A stretch of 17,813 nucleotides of DNA. It comes from Thermodesulfovibrionales bacterium. GTDB taxonomy: Bacteria; Nitrospirota; Thermodesulfovibrionia; Thermodesulfovibrionales; UBA1546. Shown here piece after piece: positions 14,401-17,813 of the stretch (within the stretch, counting starts at the first letter, position 1; every line of letters begins with the position of its first letter). The notes under the pieces were generated by a model. It had not been told where the DNA came from. It did no database searches and worked only from the letters and a program-made list of their open reading frames with translations. Position numbers and translations under genes: made by a program. The stretch spans positions 1-17,813 of the forward strand of contig JASEHP010000017.1 in NCBI GenBank assembly GCA_030018605.1, in the 5' to 3' direction.

Positions 14401-16044
14401 ATTCTCCATAAATACAGTGCATCTTTCACCGAGGCAGCAAGGGTTTTCGGCAGAGAATGCACAGCCTGCGAATTCGTCTTTTATTGATATATTCAGCTTT
14501 TCCGCCTGTTCTTCGAGAAAAGAACCTGTGCCTGCTGCGCACGCCTTGTTCATTTCAAAGTCAACGATGACACCGTCCCTGAGAGAGATATATTTTGAGT
14601 CCTGACCGCCTATCTCAAAGATTGTATCAACGCTTTTATCAATAAACGCAGCGGCTGTTGCCTGAGCAGTAATTTCGTTTTTAACAATATCGGCGCCGAC
14701 ATAATCGGCAATCATGTACCTCCCTGACCCTGTTGTTCCTACTCCGATTATCTCAACTTTATCTCCGATCTCTTCTCCTATCTCTTTTAATCCCTGTTTT
14801 ACCGCCTCTATCGGCTGTCCTGCGGTCATGAGATAACGCTTTGAGATAAGGTTGCAGTTTTCATCTATCACAGCAAGATTTGTGCTTATGGAGCCGATGT
14901 CAATGCCGAGATAAGCCTTTATACGTGAATGCGTGATGCGTGATGCGTGATGCGTGGCGGATGTTATGGCTGTGTCTTTTAACTCATTACGCATTACGCT
15001 TAACGCTTCACGGTCTTTGGGGTGTCTTTCAAAAAAGTCATCATTCTTCAAAACAAGCGGCCTGTGGCCTGCTTCCGAAGGCTTTTCTGAGTTTACGAAA
15101 TCTTCAAGCTTACTTATATCAAACGAATTTACTTTATTGTCATTAATGTCTTTTAAAGCAGCGCCTAATGCTCCCATTAATGCAAAATCAGGAGGGACAA
15201 AGAGCTCATCAAGTTCAAATACCTCTTTAAACGCCCTTACCATGCCTTTATTTGCAGCAACACCGCCGTGAAATGAAACAGGGTCTTCAATTTTTCTGCA
15301 ACGCACAATAGAGCCCTTAAAGTTCCTTGCAACGGCAAAGCATAGACCTGCAACAATGTCTTCCATTGGAGTTGCTATTTGCTGTAGATGTATCATGTCT
15401 GATTTAGCGAAGACACTGCATCTTCCTGCAATCCTCGGCGGCTTTTTTGATTTGAGGCTGAGCTCGCTGAATTCTTCAATGGTAAGGCGGAGTCTTTCTG
15501 CCTGCTGGTCCAGGAACGAGCCTGTCCCAGCGGCGCATACAGAATTCATAGAGAATTCTTTTACCCCGTTTTCTCCGAGCATAATAAGCTTTGAGTCTTC
15601 GCCTCCGAGTTCTATGATTGTTTTTATGTGAGGATAAAGTTTTCCGGCTGCATAAGCCTGCGCAACAAGCTCGTTGACAGGCTCAATGCCCAAAACGGAT
15701 GCTATAAGCCTGCCGGCAGAGCCGGTGATTGAGAGAGAAAAAGATAGTTTGGAGTTTGGAGTTTGGTCTCCTTCGGCGACTCGCCGAGGCGAGAGTTTGG
15801 AGTCCTCTGATGAGGATGTATGATTATCCTGAATCTTGTATCCTGCATCTTGAATCTTGAGTTCGTTGTTTTTATTGCCTGTCGCACATAACGCATAACG
15901 CATCACGCTTTTTAACATTTCATACGCAACTTTGAGCGGATGCCCCTTGTGTCTCACATAACTGCTGTTGAGCTTGGCTCCATTTTCATCAAGGACGACA
16001 TACTTCACACTCACAGAGCCTGCATCAAGACCTATAAACCTCAT
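11482..16044 (-). CDS. Giant acyl-CoA dehydratase activase-related protein (two HgdC/BcrAD ATPase domains plus DUF2229/HgdAB-like region)
   Basis: This 1520-aa protein belongs to the CoA-substrate-specific activase family. Small members (HgdC) use ATP and a [4Fe-4S] cluster to send low-potential electrons to 2-hydroxyacyl-CoA dehydratases or benzoyl-CoA reductases. ASKHA domain 1 (about 1-330) has GLDAGSVSVKYVVLD and Cys at about 170 (VCAAGTGSF) and 209 (GRCSVF). Domain 2 (about 375-630) has GIDIGSIST and Cys at about 502 and 542. The 39-40 residue spacing matches the HgdC cluster ligands. A Cys cluster follows (CKGCPNVC, about 680-687, and GGRCEKY). Next come a DUF2229-like domain (from about 775) and an HgdAB-like C-terminus with GKECYPCAVTTGD and SGPCRFGQY. 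Repeat-derived linkers stand at about 46-100, 339-374, 634-666, 737-772 and 1085-1118, mostly between domains. AAGGAG precedes the ATG. The substrate is unknown. Confidence 0.9.
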   Translation of the reverse strand: MRFIGLDAGSVSVKYVVLDENGAKLNSSYVRHKGHPLKVAYEMLKSVMRYALCATGNKNNELKIQDAGYKIQDNHTSSSEDSKLSPRRVAEGDQTPNSKLSFSLSITGSAGRLIASVLGIEPVNELVAQAYAAGKLYPHIKTIIELGGEDSKLIMLGENGVKEFSMNSVCAAGTGSFLDQQAERLRLTIEEFSELSLKSKKPPRIAGRCSVFAKSDMIHLQQIATPMEDIVAGLCFAVARNFKGSIVRCRKIEDPVSFHGGVAANKGMVRAFKEVFELDELFVPPDFALMGALGAALKDINDNKVNSFDISKLEDFVNSEKPSEAGHRPLVLKNDDFFERHPKDREALSVMRNELKDTAITSATHHASRITHSRIKAYLGIDIGSISTNLAVIDENCNLISKRYLMTAGQPIEAVKQGLKEIGEEIGDKVEIIGVGTTGSGRYMIADYVGADIVKNEITAQATAAAFIDKSVDTIFEIGGQDSKYISLRDGVIVDFEMNKACAAGTGSFLEEQAEKLNISIKDEFAGCAFSAENPCCLGERCTVFMENSLMSNLQRGADKKNLLAGLAYSIVQNYINRVVAGKPSGENIFFQGGVAFNKSVVAAFEKYLNKKITVPPNHDVTGAIGMALIAREYMKDRNALSVTSNELKGTSIPPVTHHASRVTSFKGFELSKRQYNIASFECKGCPNVCEINRIKIEGEEGHLFYGGRCEKYDVRKKKASPETPDIFGFRDEMLWKEHNDRKALSVMRNELENKNQSSFSHHASRITHHAKIGIPYIFYFHEYLPFWTTLLWELGVDVLVSPKTNRQIVSLGLESILSETCFPMKVAYGHIKYLLNEGADALLIPSFINLNTATESLERGFACPYTQTIPYSSRVAFPDADIISPVVNLNRDRKFMLKELSKAFKPFGIKSARIKEALPIAEKAQNEFQKAVREKGRELLGSLSSSGYNSTNSPTIVIVGRAYNSFDSGMNLEIPKKLADLNVTAIPMDFLQLNDHSIDTEWPNMYWRAGQRILKAARVIRENPNLYPVYIGNFSCGPDSFILKYFKKELHGKPFLHIEIDEHSADAGAITRCEAFLDSIKQSDESIVMSYELRVKKTPNSRLGESPKETKLQTPNLRKCTVYIPRMSDHAFALAASFERSGVAAEVLPESDKETTDIGRKYVSGKECYPCAVTTGDMLKKVFSPDFSSAESAFFMPSGSGPCRFGQYNVFHRMVLDDLGYTHVPIFSPNQDIEFYRDLGIVGKDFALRSWQGIIAIELLTKCLHETRPYEKENGSADFIYRGYLRKIYSSLKGTNGKVEDLLKSMRRDFQNLPVQKDRKPLIGIIGEIFVRSNRFSNEYLTRKIETHGGEAWLAPVEEWIYYVNHTASQKALLKKEWSDIMNTLLKTFFQKRVEHKYAGYFSGFLKTLKEPETKEIIKKAAPYLHSSFEGEAILSIGKAVDLIERGASGIVNAMPFGCMPGTIVTALMQALNRKYGIPFISIPYDGTESPTTEIQLEAFMHQAKEYSIGKCQNITLML
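12693..12791. repeat. Composite heptamer/palindrome insert E in the activase gene
   Basis: In order: (AGTTTGG)x3, TCTCCTTCGGCGA, the palindrome CTCGCCGAGGCGAG (12727-12740), another AGTTTGG, then five heptamers at 12757-12791 (AACTCTC, AACTCAT, AACTCAT, AACTATT, GACTCAT). Positions 12693-12750 are identical over 58 bp to 15746-15803. Here the coding frame gives TPNSRLGESPKETKLQTPN, between the conserved SIKQSDE region and CTVYIPRMSDHA. Confidence 0.9.
13733..13822. repeat. Heptamer cassette C in the activase gene
   Basis: Left array of GTGATGC heptamers (13733-13763), a spacer of about 28 bp, then right array CTCATTA, CGCATTA, CACTTAA, CGCTTTA, CGG (13792-13822). The right unit (CGCATTA) is the reverse complement of a rotated left unit (CGCATCA) with one transition. 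It encodes ALSVMRNELE plus a variable middle plus SHHASRITHH between the Cys cluster and the DUF2229-like domain. Confidence 0.9.
14051..14134. repeat. Heptamer cassette B in the activase gene
   Basis: Same architecture as the cassettes at 13733 and 14924: a diverged left array (CGCGATGCGTGATGCGTGA) and a right array CTCATTA, CTCGTTA, CGCTTAA, CGCATTA, CGG (14104-14134). It encodes NALSVTSNELKGTSIPP plus VTHHASRVT, at the junction between the second ASKHA domain and the Cys-cluster region. Confidence 0.88.
14924..15013. repeat. Heptamer cassette A in the activase gene
   Basis: Left array with three exact GTGATGC heptamers and one GTGAATGC (14925-14957), a spacer, then right array CTCATTA, CGCATTA, CGCTTAA, CGCTTCA, CGG (14983-15013). 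It encodes EALSVMRNELKDT plus ATHHASRITHS, exactly between ASKHA domain 1 and the RIKAYLGIDIGS start of ASKHA domain 2. Confidence 0.9.
15746..15907. repeat. Composite heptamer/palindrome insert F near the activase N-terminus
   Basis: In order: (AGTTTGG)x3, palindrome CTCGCCGAGGCGAG (15780-15793), AGTTTGG, a CCTCTGATGAGG mini-hairpin, five heptamers ATCCTGA, ATCTTGT, ATCCTGC, ATCTTGA, ATCTTGA (15826-15860), then CATAACG, CATAACG, CATCACG (15887-15907). Total 162 bp, 54 codons. The first 58 bp are identical to 12693-12750 but read in another frame (KLSPRRVAEGDQTPNSK). The insert splits ASKHA domain 1 between YEMLKSVM and SFSLSITGSAGR, presumably in a surface loop. Confidence 0.9.
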
Positions 16045-16159
16045 GAGAACTCCTTATATACCTGCGTATTGATATTAATTTTATCACATAAGAGATTGAA
16101 AAAATTAGACAGGCTCTGTGTCCCTCGTTAATCCTTCCAGCTTCAAGGCAACAGTGTAT

Positions 16160-16720
16160 TTAAATCATAGTAAGAATCAGAAAGAAGATTATCCAGTAAA
16201 TAGTGATAAAAAAGCATGGCAATAACCATGAAAAGTATCGTGGTTTGGCAGCTCCTATAAATCCGTCCATCTTCGTTAATCCCGAGGTTGGATAATGAAG
16301 GGTCTCTTTATTGTCAGGACTTTCAAGTCTCCGTATGTCAGGGTCAAAAAAGGTGGATTCGTCAGAATAGATACATTCACCTGCACAGTTCAACTTTCTT
16401 TCCATAAATCTCGCCTGAAAATACCGGAGCTTCAACTTTAGATGCAGTCTCATAGCAAAGGCTATCCAGTATGCATTTATAGACATCCCGGTAACAATAC
16501 AGATAAAAAAGAGGGCTAAATCCATATATGTCAAGATATAATTGACCTTATGAATAGCAGAAGAAATAAAGGTAATCGTAAATAAAAGGACTATAACATC
16601 AAGGAATAAAAAAAAGATTTCTGTCCATCTTAAACGATCTTCCATGTCCGATATTACCGACGACAACGCAATGTATTTATTTGCAGTTTCATTGTCTGTT
16701 CTTTGTTCAATTTTATCCAT
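16160..16720 (-). CDS. Uncharacterised three-helix membrane protein
   Basis: A 186-aa protein of unknown family. A charged, possibly helical N-terminus (about 1-33, with ISDMEDRLRWTE) is followed by two hydrophobic helices at about 35-58 and 65-88. A basic cytoplasmic-type segment follows (HLKLKLRYFQARFMERK, then two Cys at about 112 and 116, and YSDESTFFDPDIRRLES), and a third helix at about 163-185 ends the protein. The Shine-Dalgarno AAAGGAAT precedes the ATG at 16720. It lies upstream of the activase on the same strand but 116 bp away, and downstream of the prepilin gene by about 80 bp. No catalytic motif is visible. I do not assign a function. Confidence 0.65.
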   Translation of the reverse strand: MDKIEQRTDNETANKYIALSSVISDMEDRLRWTEIFFLFLDVIVLLFTITFISSAIHKVNYILTYMDLALFFICIVTGMSINAYWIAFAMRLHLKLKLRYFQARFMERKLNCAGECIYSDESTFFDPDIRRLESPDNKETLHYPTSGLTKMDGFIGAAKPRYFSWLLPCFFITIYWIIFFLILTMI

Positions 16721-16799
16721 AATTTATTCCTTTCAAATTGGTTTTATTTGCCGCCAAAAGCAAACTATAAAATAGCCTAAAAAAATTCTTTTATACATA

Positions 16800-17281
16800 T
16801 CAATCAGAGGAAATGATTTGTTCGTAGACAATAAGCCCATTTTTTTCTCTTGCAACTATTTTTATCTGATTACTTAATGGCTGTGTTACGTTGATCGTGC
16901 CATTTGGAGGTGGGTCGTCTGAACTCCACAACGGACGTTCCAACCATGGGGATGTTTCTTTTAAGGTGCTGTTCCTGCCATTTATGTAAGTATTGACAAC
17001 TCCGGCATTAAACAATTCTTCATTTGTCATGTCAGCTCCGTTTATTACGCCGTCAAAATTTGTATCAATCCCTCTGAGACTTCTCTGGGGAGAAAGCGAA
17101 GATTGGAGCCAGATATGTAAATCAGCACCTGAACTGCTGGCGGTTACTGTAATCCTTGCTATTCGAGCCCTCTCCTGAATGCCCATGTAACTGACTATTC
17201 CGATGCCCACCAATATTTGTATAATCCAACGACTATAAGTTCAATGAGTGAAAAGCCATTATTATTCCTTATAACGTTCAT
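16800..17281 (-). CDS. Type IV prepilin-like protein with an N-terminal frameshift and EF-hand-like loop
   Basis: From ATG 17281 (AAGGA site upstream) the frame reads MNVIRNNNGFSLIELIVVG: a short basic leader, the prepilin peptidase site G-F, and Glu at position 5 of the mature form. Right after VVG, near 17224-17227, the frame shifts by one base. The continuing hydrophobic helix IIQILVGIGIVSYMGIQERARIA is in the frame that runs to the stop at 16800. One missing base restores a normal class III prepilin of about 160 aa. The globular part has DTNFDGVINGADM, a DxNxDG dockerin/EF-hand-type calcium loop seen in some pilins. Whether the shift is a true mutation or an assembly error cannot be told. 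Without it, the only downstream start (TTG 17213) would lack the signal. No other pilus gene is in view. Confidence 0.7.
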
Positions 17282-17296
17282 TATTCCTTATAACGT
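17262..17296. repeat. Tandem duplication of the prepilin ribosome-binding site region
   Basis: TTATTCCTTATAACGT occurs at 17262-17277 and again at 17281-17296, a 19-bp period. On the minus strand each copy contains AAGGAATAAT, a Shine-Dalgarno-like sequence with spacing. The upstream copy places AAGGA correctly before the ATG at 17281; the downstream copy lies inside the leader codons. Confidence 0.8.
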
Positions 17297-17813
17297 GCAC
17301 ATCAATAATATATGAAATCTCATTATAAAAAGGCAACTACAAAATAAAATAAGCTGATGATGTGACCGATAACCGTCTTCTTTCCCTTATTCCCCTTGTT
17401 TATCTTTTGGTAGATAGTATAAGTTGTTACTACTACCCAATTAAACTAAACGCTTTTTTTTTCAGTATATCATCCAGTTATGTAATTGGAGTCTTATCCC
17501 TCGCGTCTCAAAATGTTGTTCGGGTTGCAGGTAGTAACCCAGCGCTAACTGCCATTATATGCTATTTGCCTGACAATTTTTGTCAAAAGCTTAATGAAGC
17601 GAGCAGTGTCCTTGTCATATCTGTTTGATTTTACGGAATATTTTTAGCCGTTGGAGTGGCATGAAAACTGCTCATATGTGTTTGTTAGATGAGATGGCTG
17701 TTATAAAGAGGACGAATAAATAGGGTGATGGTTTTAAAATTAAGAATATTTACGACTTAAAGGAGTCAACTATAAAGAATTCTCCTTAATTTGGAATTTA
17801 ACATTATGAGAAA
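17297..17813. other. Region without a supported gene
   Basis: AT-rich. No reading frame on either strand has a convincing start, ribosome site and recognisable protein. It contains an imperfect hairpin (GGTAG 17409-17413 with CTACC 17433-17437), followed 15 nt later by a T9 run at 17454-17462, and a short stretch at about 17519-17545 that faintly resembles a tRNA T-arm but cannot be folded into one. The upstream promoter of the prepilin-like gene (minus strand) should lie in its first 100 bp. The window ends before any downstream gene. Confidence 0.5.

Noticed and set aside
13733..15013. CRISPR array reading of the regularly placed repeats in the activase gene
   Set aside because: Copies are about 210 and 790 bp apart, imperfect, internally 7-bp periodic and inside an open frame; there are no uniform spacers and no cas genes.
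17490..17555. Possible tRNA or tRNA remnant (GGTTGCAGGT...AACCCAGC)
   Set aside because: The T-arm does not pair, the T-loop consensus is lost, and no acceptor or D-arm can be placed upstream. At most a decayed fragment.
17362..17628. Possible 88-aa protein on the plus strand
   Set aside because: GTG start without a ribosome site, low-complexity composition, and part of it (RVAGSNPALTA) is the kind of peptide produced by reading through tRNA-like DNA. No homology recognised.
17661..17723. 20-codon open frame MKTAHMCLLDEMAVIKRTNK with GGAG 6 nt upstream
   Set aside because: Ribosome site looks fair, but the frame is very short, unrecognised and without context; chance cannot be excluded.

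Overview
The window is about 17.8 kb of a moderate-GC chromosome from an apparently Gram-negative, probably anaerobic bacterium. A lipoprotein cyclophilin, a PAP2/GT39 glycolipid module, a type IV prepilin-like gene, CcdA and a giant HgdC/BcrAD-type activase fit together in Nitrospirota (Thermodesulfovibrio-like) or Desulfobacterota. That placement is an inference; there is no rRNA or phylogenetic marker here to fix it.

Layout. 1-55: two copies of a 19-bp direct repeat resembling an IS21-family element end. 129-3076 (+): hisD, tsaC-type threonylcarbamoyl-AMP synthase and a lipoprotein cyclophilin, with a palindromic intergenic repeat between the first two. 3082-4977 (-): MOSC protein, MogA/MoaB and CcdA; a 180-bp imperfect palindrome fills the mogA-ccdA gap. 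4998-8966 (-): a tightly packed three-gene glycolipid operon (PAP2-GT39 fusion, GT2 polyprenyl-phosphate glycosyltransferase, UPF0104/LPG-synthase-like membrane protein). 9085-11100 (+): trpS and an exported DUF1460 protein, with a palindromic repeat at or in the N-terminus of the latter. 11097-11439 (-): two genes too short for ordinary gene calling, a 32-aa bS22/AURKAIP1-COX24-like ribosomal protein and a coiled-coil protein interrupted at an A9 tract. 11482-16044 (-): a 1520-aa activase with two ASKHA domains, a Cys cluster and HgdAB-like/DUF2229 domains. 16160-17281 (-): an unknown three-helix membrane protein and a frameshifted type IV prepilin with an EF-hand-like loop. 17282-17813: no gene I can support.

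The most unusual theme is repeat invasion of genes. Short arrays with a strict 7- or 8-bp period but many different unit sequences occur inside the activase, the DUF1460 gene and the PAP2-GT39 gene, always keeping the frame open. Several are combined with a 14-bp palindromic core (CTCGCCGAGGCGAG). Three homologous cassettes of about 90 bp sit at domain boundaries of the activase. A 58-bp exact repeat occurs twice in the same gene and is read in two different frames, so the conserved unit is the DNA and not a peptide. In the GT39 gene the palindromic core lies between 15-bp near-identical direct repeats, like a target duplication. Larger palindromic elements occupy three intergenic gaps. This looks like an active repeat ecology that adds linkers to proteins.
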